Source: Lumnitzera littorea (Eukaryota > Streptophyta > Magnoliopsida > Myrtales > Combretaceae). Taken from it: a stretch of DNA of 64,000 nucleotides. The translations under genes and the position numbers were made by a program. The notes beneath the pieces were generated by a model that was not told the origin of the DNA, did no database searches, and saw nothing but the letters and a program-made list of their open reading frames with translations. Location: contig JAMXBB010000010.1 of assembly GCA_024138015.1 (NCBI GenBank), positions 82,216,658-82,280,657 of the forward strand. Reading direction: 5' to 3'. How positions within the stretch are numbered: the stretch's first letter is position 1; the number at the start of each line of letters is the position of its first letter. Shown here piece by piece: positions 46,590 to 58,811 of the stretch.

Positions 46590-47949
46590 CATTTGCTTGT
46601 CCTCAAGCAAATAAATCAAAAGAAAATTTTTGGGACAAGAAACGCTAAACAAAATTTCTCACTACTTAGGAAACTGGTGAACGAATATACTTGACTCAAA
46701 GAAAAGTAAGAAAATCATTTTCAATTAACTTATCATAATAAAGTTAACTTATCATAATAAAGTCAACCAATTTCATCCTTAACTATGTCATAATTTCACT
46801 TGACCATATTCAAATGCTCCAACAATACTTAATAGTAGAGTTCATTAGTTAATTTATGGAAGTCAAAGTTTACCCAAGTTATTTAACCAAAGATTCTTAA
46901 ACTAAAAATTAGATTTAACATCTCACCAACTGGGAAAGAGTCATAAAAATTTTGTCTATTTGACTGAAGTGTATACAATTCTCTCTTCAATCTCACCAAG
47001 CGCCATAATCCAAAACAAACACATTTTACATCCACTCATCCTTTGATCATCCCCTTAGTTCATGCTTTTGTTGGGAGGTCTTTTAAATTTACTTTATTTA
47101 AGTATAATTGTGTTAGTAGAGGGAAAGAATCTCGCTCTTTTGACGAACCAAGATCGATCCATACCAACTTATCCTTTATATTGATAGTGAGAAAGAACCT
47201 TACTCTTCTGACAGACCAAGGCCGATCTATACCAATTTTTTCATTAGTATTGGCATTGGGATGCAATCTCGCTCTTTTGATGGACCAAGATGAATCCTTA
47301 CCAATTTTTTCTATTCATACACTTATTACTTTTGACCTCTAATCATTGTGATTTTTCAGGGGTTTCTCAAAAGAAGAATTTCATTTGTTTGTTTGCTAAA
47401 AATTATAGGACTTTAAAAATTTCTAAGAGAAAGGTATACATAAAAGTAAATTTAAAAATAATCATGACTAACTCTCAACTAGTGATGTTATTTTAATCTC
47501 AAGTCTTAGAGTCCTAAGCTAAATAACTCGTAACTTTACCCTCCACAGATTTGACTAATCAATTCTAGTAAAGTATAATAAGATCAATAATGATCAAGAT
47601 GACACAGTTAATTTGGCCTAACACTTGTTAATCACCTATTACAAGTTAACTTAAAAATTAATTGGGTTAAATGTGAATAATTGGTCTCCTAAACAGTAAC
47701 AAATTCATATATAGCCTTTCCCCACACTTAATAACGTACATTGTCCTCAATGTACAACTAAGAAAGCATAACAGCAAGATATGAAACAAGAAAAATCATC
47801 ATAGGGAAAAAGGAAATACATGTATTAAAAAAGAAACTAATACTTCCCTGCCAGTCGAAAATAATATGAAGAAGATCATAACTAGGAGGCCATCATCATT
47901 ACATATCTGATTACACATGCCTTGACCAATGAAAAACAAAAAAAATGAA
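46590..47949 (-). other. 3' UTR of the Athila-type element
   Basis: Between the ORF-1 stop and the polypurine tract. It carries a three-copy minisatellite (47120-47330) and no conserved protein. Confidence 0.45.
47120..47330. repeat. 68-bp minisatellite, 3 copies
   Basis: Units with CTCGCTCTTTTGA-G-ACCA at 47131, 47199 and 47268, period 68-69 bp. Several frames stay open through it and are spurious. Confidence 0.75.
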
Positions 47950-49214
47950 CTAAGAAGAGGGATCGGAATCTATCTCTCCATCATCCTCATTAGATGGTGC
48001 CTTCGCCATTGTTTCATCATTGTCTTCTTCACTACCCTCAACATCCTCTTCACTACCCCCAGCTTCCTCTACACTACCCTCATCGTCCTCTTCCTCACTC
48101 TCACTATCCTCATCATTTGCATCCGACTCTTTCATCTTGAGAAATTTTTCCAATTTGTCTTAGCGGATATGAAGTTTATTCACACTTTCTCGAATATAAC
48201 AAACCTCAGTCATCAAAATATTAAATTTGTCCTCAAAGCTTGCTGAAGACGTTTGGCCTCGAGAGGTGCTTCGTGAGTGTCGACCTTGACGTCTCGTTGG
48301 TAAAAGGTTCATGAGTCGAAATGAATTAAGTCGCATAGGAGTGACTTGAGTAACAAAGGTAAGCAAGGGCCAAACTATAACCTTAATCCGCATGGCCTGC
48401 ACGAGTAAGGTGATGTAGGGGCCACAACAAATATGCCTTTTCTTCCGTATAGTGGTTGCTTAGTGGCTAAAAAGTTCAGCTAGCTCAATGGCTAGATTGA
48501 TTGGGTGTTTATGAATAACACTATACAAATAGAAGCAATCCTTATTGGAAACCACACTGGTGCTTAGGCCTCGGCCGGTCAATGTATGTGCAAAGAGTCA
48601 ATGAAGAACACGATATTCAGGTTTGACCAATTGAGAAGCCTTACTCTTTGCTGGGTCATAAACATCACCAACAATAATTTCATTCCAAAACGTCCCTGGT
48701 GTTACTCCACGTGGAAAACGGCATGTTAAACATTGGAACTCTTCTGTCCATATGTATTTATCCTCATAAAGACCAAGATATTTGCCTAATTGAGCTATTA
48801 TCATATGGAAAGGCTGGCCACTCAAAGTGAAATGGAGTTTGTGTTTGGGGCCTATGCCACTGACACTCTCTTTATCGAGTTTATATGTGCATAAAAACTC
48901 TAATGTCAGCTCCTTATAAACTTGGGCTTCAAAAGATAAAATCGCTCCCAAATGGTTCCTTCCAATAGTTCCTTCATTTCCGTTGTGAGCTCCAATTGAG
49001 TGAGGATATCCCAATCCAAACGAAGAGTGTCGTTGAAAGGCTTGTCCTTAAGTAAATTATAACGGTTCAACTGGTATTCCTCTTTGAATTGAAGCATTGG
49101 GTACTCTATTGGAGGGAGAGTGGCCAATGGTTCAACAATGGCACCTTCTTGCGTTGAAGATGATGCTGTATACTTGGATTTTCTTCGAACGGTAAGCTTT
49201 GTGTGATTTGCCAT
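47950..49214 (-). pseudogene. ATHILA ORF-1-like protein, nearly intact
   Basis: A minus-strand protein of about 420 residues can be followed from M-A-N-H-T-K at 49214 to D-P-S-S-stop at 47950. Blocks E-R-F-Y-L-L, Y-K-E-L-T-L-E-F-L, L-H-F-T-L-S-G, L-G-K-Y-L-G-L and H-stop-L-F-A-H-T-L-T-G-R match the ATHILA ORF-1 family of plant Ty3/gypsy elements, whose function is unknown. The C-terminus (48153-47950) is an acidic Glu/Asp/Ser tail. Breaks: one frameshift near 48.92 kb and in-frame stops near 48599 (TGA for CGA), about 48464 and about 48159 (TAA for CAA), all single transitions. It lies just before the 3' UTR and LTR, so one transcription unit is likely. No gag-pol is seen beside it. Confidence 0.75.
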
Positions 49215-49944
49215 TGACTACCTGAGAAGAAACACCAAATCAAATAAAAAACGCACATCCTTGCCACACTTAGTTCAAACTAAGACAGAGTTATAAAGGA
49301 GTAAAAGTGAGGAATATTGAAAGAATTCTCATTGGGACATTTAAACAAACATGTAGAGTGCATTCACAAAACTAGTTGGTGTAAAAGAAATGACTAGCAA
49401 ATTCATTCAACTAATTATACATTAGACTCATTACATTACAATCAGCTTAAAAAGAAAGCGTCCCAACACGTCAAAGACTCTAAATGTCCCAAAATCACTC
49501 TCACAATTCTAACCCTAACTGGCGTAATTGAATACTGATCATCGAATTGGCAAATAGAATTCGGGTTTGAGAGATCATAAAGTAATATCTAACCATAAGA
49601 GGCATTGAAATCTATCAACACAAGGCAAATGTGTATGTCTATCATGAAAGAATAAAAAAAAAAAAACAAGTAAATTCTCAGACAAAATTCATGGACCAAG
49701 TCACAAAAGACCTAAATTCCGGTTACCTAAGCATGCTTAAACCATGATGAAAACAAAGCATGAATAAGAGAGGACAAAAAAAATAAAAATAAATTAAGAT
49801 AACTTACTTGGATCGGGAACGTGAGGAGAAGATGGAGAGAAGATGAAATGTGAAATGAATTTATGTGGATGTTTGTAAGTGTTTGAGAGGGTATGTTCAT
49901 GTTTTGAAAATATTGTGTAGTACGTATACTAAATCCTATGGGTG
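49215..49944 (-). other. Region upstream of the ORF-1-like pseudogene
   Basis: No integrase or reverse transcriptase motif was recognised, so either the element is non-autonomous or its pol lies elsewhere. Confidence 0.4.
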
Positions 49945-50210
49945 CTAGGCAAACACCGGCTGGGACACAACCGTATCCTACGCCCATGTAACTTTTTGTG
50001 TAGGGTGCCTTACCTAAGCGAACACGGGCTGGGACACAACCATATCTCACGCCCGTATAACTTTCTATTGGGGAATGTAGTAAAGTTAGGCACACACGGG
50101 TTAGGACACAACCGTATCCCATGCCCATCTAACTTTATGTGGTGGCATGTTATTGCTGGGCATACATGGGCTGGGACACAACCGTGTCCTACACTTGTGT
50201 AACTTTTTTT
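49945..50210. repeat. 70-bp minisatellite with a nested palindrome, 4 copies
   Basis: TGGGACACAA recurs at 49961, 50030, 50102 (as TAGGACACAA) and 50172, period 69-72 bp. Each unit has the pattern ACGGGC-GGGACAC-GTATCC-GCCCGT, able to form a two-step hairpin. The same motif occurs twice in the LTR at 46260-46365. Confidence 0.85.
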
Positions 50211-50329
50211 TTTTTTAATTAAATTGAATAGATTAAAGAAGGAATGCTAAGTTATAAAAAAAAAAAAGAAATAAAATAAAATGGACTAAAAGAGCTAGAG
50301 TGCAATCAAAGAATATTAAAGCAAAACAT

Positions 50330-51480
50330 AAATACGCCAATGCCATACGTCCTTGCCCCATTGATCCAAACACAGCACATTCACACATGCTGGAGACCAC
50401 TAACCCCTCACACACAACTGTATTAAACCACATACATACACATTAGAGACTACTCACCAACGTCTACAAACTTGATATGCACGTTGAAGACCCCCTTCAC
50501 AATCAGTACACATTGATTCGTCTATCCATTTATGCCATCCTAAATCACTCCAATCTCCTTAACCAAACATCCAACCACACAAGCCAAACAAATATGCCAC
50601 AACTTGATCAGATGTCCACAGCATCACAAGTTCCATGCTCCTGACACCAGCAAATTCACACTCGCTTGCACACTTGAACCAAATTCTACATACAATTAAG
50701 GCCACGATACGAGCACGATCCATAATTAGCACCCGCAACTCGATTCATTTAGGTAAAATTATTTTATTCTATTTTATTTTATTTAGTTAATTTAATTATC
50801 TTTGTTAGTTCATTTTCTTTTAGTGCAGGTTTATTATTTTTTATTATTCTATTATTGGATATTTTTAAGATAATTTGAATTTTTCAGTGAATTTAGTTAA
50901 TTGAAAAATTGTGTTTTTTTATTAAAATTTTGTTTTTTGAAAAGATACGTATCTTGTGATTAAGATTTATAAAAGATACGTATTGAAATACATATTTAGC
51001 AATTAGGATTTAGAAAAAATACGTATGAGATACATATCTAAATTATATCTTCAATGTATCTTATAGTTAAGATTTGCAAAAGATACACATGAGATACATA
51101 TCTAAACCGTATTTTCAACATATCTTATAGTTAGGATTTAGAAAAGATATTTTCTTAACATGTAGTGAGTTTTAAAAATAAAATAAAATAAATCTTAACC
51201 AGGATTTCCAAAATGATTTAGTTAGATAAGGTTTTTCTTAAATTTGGGAAAATTAGATTTCTTAGTTTTTTTTAAATAATAAATGGATAAATAAATGTAA
51301 ACTTGGCTCGGTTTTTGAAATAAAAATAACTCACCCACTAAATATTTTATAAAAAGAGAATAATAGCCGATTTGATCCCGACTAATCTATACGTAGGCAC
51401 TTTTGGGACAACCACATAAAAAATAAAATAAAAAAAAAAAAACTTTTTTTCCATTTTTCTTAGAAATTCGTAATAAGAAA
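50330..51480 (+). repeat. Tat/Ogre-type LTR fragment, plus orientation
   Basis: It is the approximate reverse complement of 51510-52450: GGTAAATTATTTT-T and AATTTAATTATCTTT (about 50753-50802) and the signature GATTTGATCCCGAC...TACGTAGGCAC (51369-51400). Its start, its last part and any PBS are missing at the head-to-head junction near 51485. Confidence 0.65.
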
Positions 51481-51489
51481 AGCCATCAA

Positions 51490-53440
51490 TTTTTTAGTAA
51501 AACTAGGTTCGAAGGCTAACCTATTAAGACTAAGTCACCATTAAAAATAAAAGAAAAATCAATTAATAGGCTTTATTTTTATATTTTTCTAAAAAATACT
51601 AAGAAACGTAAAGATATACAAAATATAAATAAAATGAAATTTTTATTACGAATTTTTAAGAAAAAAAAAAAATTTTTATGCGATATCTCCGAAAGTACCT
51701 ACGTACTTGCTAGTCAAAATCAAACTAACATAGTTCTTTTTAGAAAAAATTTAATGGGTGCATCTTTTTTATTTGAAAATTGAGCTAGATTTATATTTAT
51801 TTAATCATTTATTATTTTAAAAAAACCTAAAAAATTTATTTTCATGAATCTATTTTAAAAAGCCTAACTAACTAATCTCTTTTTTTTTTTTTTAATTTTG
51901 GTTAAGATTTTTTATTAAAAAAATCACTATGTGTCAAAAAATGTCTTTTCTAATTACTACATGCAATATGCAAGATATGTTAAGATACATTTTAGATATG
52001 TATTTTTTCTAAATCCTATATGTGAGATTCATTAAGATACGATCTAGATATGTATTTTTTCTAAATTTTATATGCAAGATTTGTTAAGATATGATCTAGA
52101 TACGTATTTTTTCTAAAGATATGAATTTCAGAGAAAAGATACTTGATTTTTTTTTTTTAAAAAATGCAATTTTCAACTAACTAAATTTGTCAAAAAATTC
52201 AAATTATTTAAAAAAAATCCAACAATATGACAATAATAATAATAATAATAACCTATACTAAAAAAAAAAAAATTAGTAAAAGATAATTAAATTAACTAAA
52301 AAAATTAATTAAACAAATAAAGAAAATAATTTACCTAAATCGGTTGAGTCGTCTATGATTGGCGTGTTTACTGCAGTGGACATGCAGCATGGATTACGAC
52401 TGTGCATGGCAGTAGTGCATCGTGATCATGCGTGACATGTCTCGCAGGAGAGCATCATTGTATGTAAGTGCACGTATCCAGCAACTTATGTGAATCCGTA
52501 AGTGTGTGTCAGTGTATATGTTCAATAGTGAACTCGATGAGTGAGTGTGTTCTGTGCGTGAATTCAGTAAGTAAGTGTATTTTGTATGTGATGTGGTCTG
52601 TATGTGGTGTGGTCTGTATGTGATGCATATTGGATTTTGAAGTGAGGTACTGAGTGTTGTTAGGTGCTGTGATTGGATTGTGTTCAGTTGGCAACATGAT
52701 CGTACGATGTTCGTGGAATGTTACTGTGCTACGGTGAAGGATTGACAGTTGAGAATGACTAAATGTAAGGTGTAGCTTTGTGTTTGGTGAGTGAGTAGAT
52801 GTGTTCGGTCAAAGGGCTGTCAAGTAAGGAATATAAGCTTGTGTGTTAGGAGATTGTAAAAAAATGTCCTTAAGTCCACTGTCGAATTCTTATATATAAT
52901 ACCTACAATTAAATCTTTCATATCTCTTAGATATAGATTCCATCTTAATAAACCCTAGATATGATAATGAATTCTAGATACAGAAGACACGCTTTAGATT
53001 CTTTGAAGATTCGATATAGTTTCTAGAAACCCTATTTTAATTCGGGCTTTCAATTTTTCCAAGCTTCGCTTAATCCAACTTAATTTAGCTTAATAACCCA
53101 TTTAATAAATTCTAAGTTTATTTTAGCCCAATATAAGTTAGATAAAAAAAATCCACTTTATATCGGACTAGACTAAAATATTTTAATAAAGCTCGATCTT
53201 TCAACGACTTAAAATTTATTAAATTGAGCACTCACCATTATTCAATTCAATCCCAAAACGACTTGACTTGACTCGATACGATTGGACCGACTTGACTCCA
53301 TATGATTAGGCTCGATACTTTTCTTTCATTATTTTTTAAAATTTTCATTTTTTTCTTATTTATTTTATTTTTTTATTTGTAAAACTTAACCCAAGAAAAA
53401 TACTTAAATAAAAACGGCAAAAATGAGGTCTTCTTTATAG
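51490..53440 (-). repeat. 3' LTR of the minus-strand Tat/Ogre element
   Basis: Aligns with 59100-61027 through GCTAACCTATTAAG at one end to CTTTATAG/GTCTATAG at the other. Relative to the 5' LTR it lacks about 280 bp at its end (the part 58832-59109). Confidence 0.75.
52889..52898 (-). promoter_or_regulatory. TATA box in the 3' LTR
   Basis: TATATATAAG on the minus strand, conserved at the corresponding place in the other LTR (60486-60495). Confidence 0.5.
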
Positions 53441-53493
53441 TAAAGTTTGTAAAAAAACTTTGCTACAAAGACAAAAAGATACTCATTTTTGCC
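53416..53493. repeat. Imperfect inverted repeat at the LTR edge
   Basis: GGCAAAAATGAG at 53416 pairs with CTCATTTTTGCC ending at 53493, with further pairing of GTAAAGTTT and AAACTTTGC around a short loop. It covers the expected start of the 3' LTR and replaces the polypurine tract expected there. Confidence 0.6.
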
Positions 53494-53730
53494 AAACCCT
53501 ACTTTAAACTGATTAACTAAGCTGTGTTTTATCTTGATGAAAGATATTATCTTGAGAGATTGATGTAAAAGATAACAGTACGTCTTAAAAGGATAGGGTA
53601 AATGATGTTTGTTTCAAATGAACATGGTAAAAGATAAGGGGCCTATCTTGAAAGAATAGAGCTAAAGATTTGGGGTGCCTATCTTAGAAGAATAAGGCAA
53701 GAACCATTGGGGGTCAAATTAACTTGTTTT

Positions 53731-54115
53731 TGTTTGGCGGATAATCCGAAAAAGATAGATTTCTTTGAGATTTCAAAAAAACTTGTTTTGGTTTGGTAGA
53801 TGATCTAAAGAAAATAAATCTCTTCATGATTTCTTCTTTTGATTTGGTGGATAATTCGAAGATGATAGATCTCCTTGAGGTTTCAAAACAACTTGTTTTG
53901 GTGTAGTGGATGATCCGAAGAGGATAGATCTCTTCAAGATTTCTTGTTTTGATTTGGTGGATAATTTGAAGAGGATATATCTCTTCGAGATTTCAAAAAA
54001 ACTTGTTTTGATTTGGTGGATAATCCGAAGAAGATAGATCTCTTTGAGATTTAAAAATAAAAACTTATCTTGGATTAGTAGATAATCCGAAGAGGATAGA
54101 TCTCTTTCAAGATGA
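53731..54115. repeat. Minisatellite with a 110-bp higher-order unit
   Basis: Monomers start with CTTGTTTTG-TTTGGTGGA at 53731, 53781, 53832, 53891, 53942, 54001 and 54063. Alternating spacings of 51 and 59 bp give an exact 110-bp dimer (53781, 53891, 54001). Confidence 0.85.
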
Positions 54116-54159
54116 GTTACTCAAGAGGATAGATCTTTTAAAGATAAGATGATAAAATG

Positions 54160-54655
54160 AAATAGCGCTCTCATGTGCAAGTGATCTTTTAAATGATTGG
54201 ACAATGCTCCTTTGAGTAAGCGATCAAAAAAAAAAAAAAAAGAAGAAATACAATAGCGCTCTTTTTGAGCAAGTGTTCCAAAAAGGAATAGATAGGACAG
54301 TGTTCTTATGAGCAAGCGATCCTAGCAAAGGACTAAATAGGACAGCGTTCCTTTGAGCAAGTGATCTAAAAAGGAATAGGACATTGCTCCTTTGAGCAAG
54401 CAATCCTAGAAAGGAATAGGACATCGCTCCTTTTAAGCAGGTGATCTAAGAAGGAATAAGACAGCGCTCCTATGAGCAAGCGATCTTAGAAAGGAATAGG
54501 ACAATGCTCTTTTCAGCAAGCGATCCTAGCAAAAGACTAGATAGGACAGCTCTCCTTTAAGCAAGTGATCCAAAAAGGAATAGGATAGTGCTCCTTCAAG
54601 CAAGCGATCTAAGATTACTATATGAAATGGACAATGCACTAAAGGGTAAGCGATC
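54160..54655. repeat. Minisatellite of about 42 bp, about 12 copies
   Basis: Units contain GACAGCGCTCCTTTGAGCAA and GCGATC-TAGAAAGGAATAG. Periods vary from about 38 to 54 bp. It has no spacer diversity and is unrelated to CRISPR. Confidence 0.85.
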
Positions 54656-54659
54656 TATG

Positions 54660-55613
54660 AATTTCAAAGACTTTGATAAGTTTTGATAAAATGATCTAAA
54701 ACTTAAGTTTAAGGGATTTTGATGATTTTTTGAAAATATTGACCTTTTCTTTTTAAGAAATCTCTATTGACAACTTTTGAAAAAGGTTCCATCTCTCTTT
54801 TGAAAACTTTTTTTTTCTCTTTATTTTTTTTTCAAGAAATAAAAAAATACTTATTTTTTAACAAGTAAGAAAGTCTCGAAGACCTTAAAGATCACAAATA
54901 ATAGGTTGGCTTGCCCCCTTGCCCGTTGATCACTCATTTTTTCAGTCTTGTTTCTTAGAGTATAATTCATAATCTCTGAACTTGTCGGAAATACTAATTT
55001 CAAACTTAGGGTTAAGACTATTCATGTTCTTGAGAAAACACTTAACTATTCTTTAATTTTCCACTAAGGGAATAGATATCATTACTTGAAATGTTCAATC
55101 CGAATGGACTTCCTTGCACTCTCACAAGTTTTTTTTTTTTTTTTTTCACTTTTGGAATCAATTCCAAAAATTGTAGCCTATCTTGTAAGCAGTACATTCT
55201 GGTCAATCAATAAGTCTTTTTCAGGTTTGCAACGTAAGGCTTTTAGTTAATGGTTTAAGTTAATGGATAACAATGTACTTTAGCCAATTTTGACATAATT
55301 ATATACCATCCATCCCAGGTTTACAAGCCAAGAACCTAGGAGAAACTAAACATGGGCTTACCTTAGTTTCATGAGCAATTATTGTTTGGGATAAATCTAT
55401 TTCTTTATTCAAAAGAGTTTCATCAAGGCTGGTATGATGGGAGGGATCATAAAGTGAGGGCTTTGCTTTTAGGCTTAAGAATTTAAATTGTTTAGCCTTT
55501 ATATATCCTTCATAAGTTTTGATCATAGGCTTATTAGCAATTTGGTTTATGCTTGTGGGTGATTACCTTGCTAATATTTTTAATTTCTCTCTTTTTCTCT
55601 TTTGTTCTTTTCT

Positions 55614-55660
<47 letters not shown>

Positions 55661-55958
55661 TTTTAGTTAAGGCAGCCACCTTCCTTTGTTGAATATTTGC
55701 TTGATGGGATTTAAAGCCTTAAAACCATGGGTTCAAAAAGTATAAGCTTGGGGGAAGTGTATATGGCATGGAGTGTTTAAGAAAAGTCTATGGGCTTGAG
55801 GTGTTTAAATGAGTGTATAGGCTTGAGTGAGGAGTATGTGGTTTGAAATTCTTCTTTATCCTAAAAAATTGAATTATCTATGACAACATTCACTCATGAA
55901 TTAGCACAATTAAAACAAGTATAAGTTAGTCTACTCCCTCTTCTCCAAATTAATGACC
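54660..55958 (-). other. 3' UTR of the minus-strand Tat/Ogre element
   Basis: Non-coding apart from a 75-codon minus-strand frame (55299-55526) without family motifs. It includes a CT microsatellite at 55617-55658 and poly(T) at 55130-55146. Confidence 0.45.
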
Positions 55959-55959
55959 C

Positions 55960-56350
55960 TAACCTCTTGACTGCCTAGTATAGGGTGGTTCTTAGCAGAG
56001 TTAATTTTAAGAAAAATACCTTAAAGGTTCAAATGAGTTTACAAGGGATAACTTTGTTTAGGGATGATAAAATGAATGCCTAATATCATTTTGATACATA
56101 TACCAAGTTCAAGACAGGCCTCCTTTAAGGAATGAACTCAAGTACTCACATTGTGACGCTCAACCATATGTGTTTAAGGTTAATGTTTAAGACATGGTTT
56201 GTCTCTTTTCATCCTAAACGTTTCAAGTAATGTGTTACCATTCTCTTAGGTGGAAAATTTTAAGTTTCAAGTTCACATTTACTTTATCCCTTTCACTCGC
56301 CCCAAGTCTTACATGAAGTATTTCATTAATGAAAGATCAATAACATGCCC
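55960..56350 (-). repeat. 3'-UTR block shared with 36550-36930
   Basis: On the minus strand it has CTTAAAGGAGGCC, TCTTGAACTTGG, AGGCATTCATTTT and GGTTAGGGTCATTA in the same order as the plus-strand copy at 36550-36930. Confidence 0.65.
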
Positions 56351-56559
56351 TTATCGAGATTAGCTAAGTGCACATCATAAAAAAACCAAATTCACAAGAA
56401 AACCACTTTATTCAAATAAATCTTATCTCTAAAGTGAAAGATTATTCTAAAAAGAAATAAATATAAGAACTAAAACTCTTTTCCACTTCTTGCCCCCATT
56501 TTTGTTACTTCTTCGAACTTAAGCCATTTAGTTGAATTGATCTTTTAGAGATATGCCCA

Positions 56560-57150
56560 ATTGCTTCTAATGGTGAACCACCTCATCAAATGGTAGTAGT
56601 AAACCCTCAATACTCGAAGTTGGAGATTGTCTATTTGATGTCCCTAGGTTGGGGATATCACTACTCATAAACCCATCAATCTCTAGAAAATTTGGTTGGA
56701 TAACCTTGGCATTAATCAAATCTTGAACCTTATGCTTCAGTTTCTAACAGTCTCTTATAGTATGCCCTACCTAACCTACATGATATTCATACCATTTATT
56801 AGGGCATGATCCCTTGGCTTCTATTTCTTTGTTGGGTTTTCACATGCCAATAATCATACATCTCTCAATTGCTTGAACACTTGGGCCATTGGAATCTTAA
56901 ACTGTGTAAGTCGCCTCCTCTTATGGGGGATGGGCTTGTCTTAATTCTAGGCATTCCCAATTAGCACATTCACGCCTAACTTCTCTTTCCCTGAATCATC
57001 TTTATGCTTTAGCTGTGATGTCCTATCCATATTAGGATCTAGGTTTTCGAGTTGCTTAAGCACATAACATATTTCCATTTTTGTACTCGTGAGCCTTTCT
57101 TCTAATATCACTAACTTTTCTTCTAGGGTTGCAACCCTGTTTTTCATATC
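56560..57150 (-). pseudogene. Tat/Ogre Gag fragments: coiled coil and zinc-knuckle region
   Basis: From the high-coordinate end: a heptad-like segment (V-A-T-L-E-E-K-L-V-I-L-E-E-R-L, about 57130-57050), then F-K-I-P-M-A-Q-V-F-K-Q-L (about 56908-56870), then Y-E-Y-H-V-G, V-G-H-T-I-R-D-C-stop-K-L-K-H-K-V-Q-D-L-I (about 56795-56715). The last block is the C-E-Y-H---G-H---D-C-W-x-L-K-x-K-V-Q-D-L-I knuckle region of Tat-type Gag; the stop replaces Trp (TGG to TAG). The central Gag domain between coiled coil and knuckle is missing, so the gene is internally deleted. Confidence 0.65.
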
Positions 57151-57169
57151 ATAGCAGTGACATACCCCT

Positions 57170-58808
57170 TAGACATGACCATTCAAATTTCTCTAAAAAC
57201 CTTTACAAACCTTGTATCATATTGATAGTAGGCTCATGAACCTATAACTCTTTAGGTTCATGTACCTGAGATGGTGTGTTAATAGGCCCTTAGGCTTAGG
57301 TATAAGTTATGGCCTCAACTTATTTCCTGTGTTTGCTCAAAACCCCTTCTGTTGTGGCTATTCTTTGTGCAAGAGCTTCAAACATCTTGATTTTTTTTAA
57401 AAAAAAATGAGTGATTATGAGCTTCAAGTTGGACCAAACCGTTTAAGAGGCAATCTTTCAATTGAGGTCATAGGTTGATGATTATATTACAAGGGTGATA
57501 TAAAAAATATATATATATATTTTATAATGAGAAGCTTATTAAAATATGACATAATGGTGAAGATTTGTATAAAAAGTTCTATTAGGACAGTGACAACTTA
57601 AGGGTTAAATACAAAGAATGAGAACTTAGACACTTATAAGATTAATATCCTTAAGATGGAAAATAATTTACAATGGAAATCTAATGGTTAATCTTTTTTT
57701 TTTTCTATTTTTCGATTTTTTTTTTTGTATTTTGTTATTTCCTAATAGTATGATACATATAGAGTATTGTAATAGAAATCAACCAAGTAAATAATTATTA
57801 TGAAATTGGTTTTTCTATCATAAAATATCATTTTGAATTTTTTTTTCTAAATTCTTTGAAAGCATTGGAAAAAAAAAAACAATTCTATAATAATCTTTAC
57901 CATAACTAACTTTCATAATTACATGCCCCAAAAAAAAAAAAATTATAAGTTAATACTAAAGATTTTTTCTCTCTCTCTTTTTTTTTTTTTTTAACATTAG
58001 CACATTATGGTACAGGGAGAATACTAATAATTTTGAGCCTTCTTTGTTAAATCTTATGTTACACAACCTATTACTCATAAAATAAAACAAAATCAACAAG
58101 ACTCACATATATTACAGAAGATAGCATATAAAATAAATATGATACAATATGCTACACACGCATGTAATTCAATGGGGTTGGCCATTAATAAACTATAGGA
58201 ATAGAATTATTATAAACCCACGATCAATATTCACATAAACTTACATATATAAGTGTGTGAATTGGTAAAAGTTTTTTTTTTTTTTTTTGGAAAATAAAGC
58301 CCATGTACACTTATATATATAAGTATATTAAATTTTGAAAAATAAAGTCCAATTAGTCGTAGGTTATAATAATTCTTTCTAGCCACTATAATTTAAAAAT
58401 TATTAACCCCTTTTTATTTTACAATGATAAAGGAAGGTAGGATCTACAGGTCTTAAGCTCTATAACCATTGGTACTCCCAAGGAAATGCCTAGTAGGCTA
58501 CATCAAAACATGAGTAGACTTGCCTATCATCGCCAGGTAGGAGTAAAGACCCTAACGACCTAAAGGTTACATAATGGAGACTCGTCCTAAGTTCCTAAGA
58601 TAGTCTAAGTCTGACCACATCTAAGCACGCACATGATAAATAATAAAAGTTCCCCCCAAATTCCTGTTGGGCCAAGCTTTTCTTAGCCGGCCTACATCAC
58701 TAAAAACTGATTAGTACAACTATATTACAATATTAAATAAAGAAAATAAGGGAAAAAAATAAGCCCATTAATTAATTTTTATAATTTTACATAGCTAGCC
58801 CACCAAGA
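57170..58808 (-). other. 5' UTR of the minus-strand Tat/Ogre element
   Basis: No protein motif. It contains poly(T) and poly(A) runs (57690-57725, 57930, 57980, 58270) and, just inside the PBS, a relatively GC-rich stretch (58440-58700) comparable in position to 34560-34720 in the plus-strand element. Confidence 0.45.
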
Positions 58809-58811
58809 ATC

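Noticed and set aside
47043..47342. 99-codon plus-strand frame
   Set aside because: It overlaps the 68-bp minisatellite in the antisense direction of the Athila-type element; its repeats explain the open frame.
47929..48246. 105-codon plus-strand frame rich in Leu, Ile and Phe
   Set aside because: It is antisense to the acidic tail of the ATHILA ORF-1-like pseudogene.
49727..50202. Open frames on both strands through the 70-bp array
   Set aside because: Repeat-driven frames (G-Y-G-C-V-type repeats) inside a minisatellite, with no conserved domain.
54160..54655. Regular repeats of about 42 bp that could suggest a CRISPR array
   Set aside because: There are no unique spacers, the period drifts, no cas-like gene exists, and the array sits in a plant retrotransposon 3' UTR. 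It is a minisatellite.
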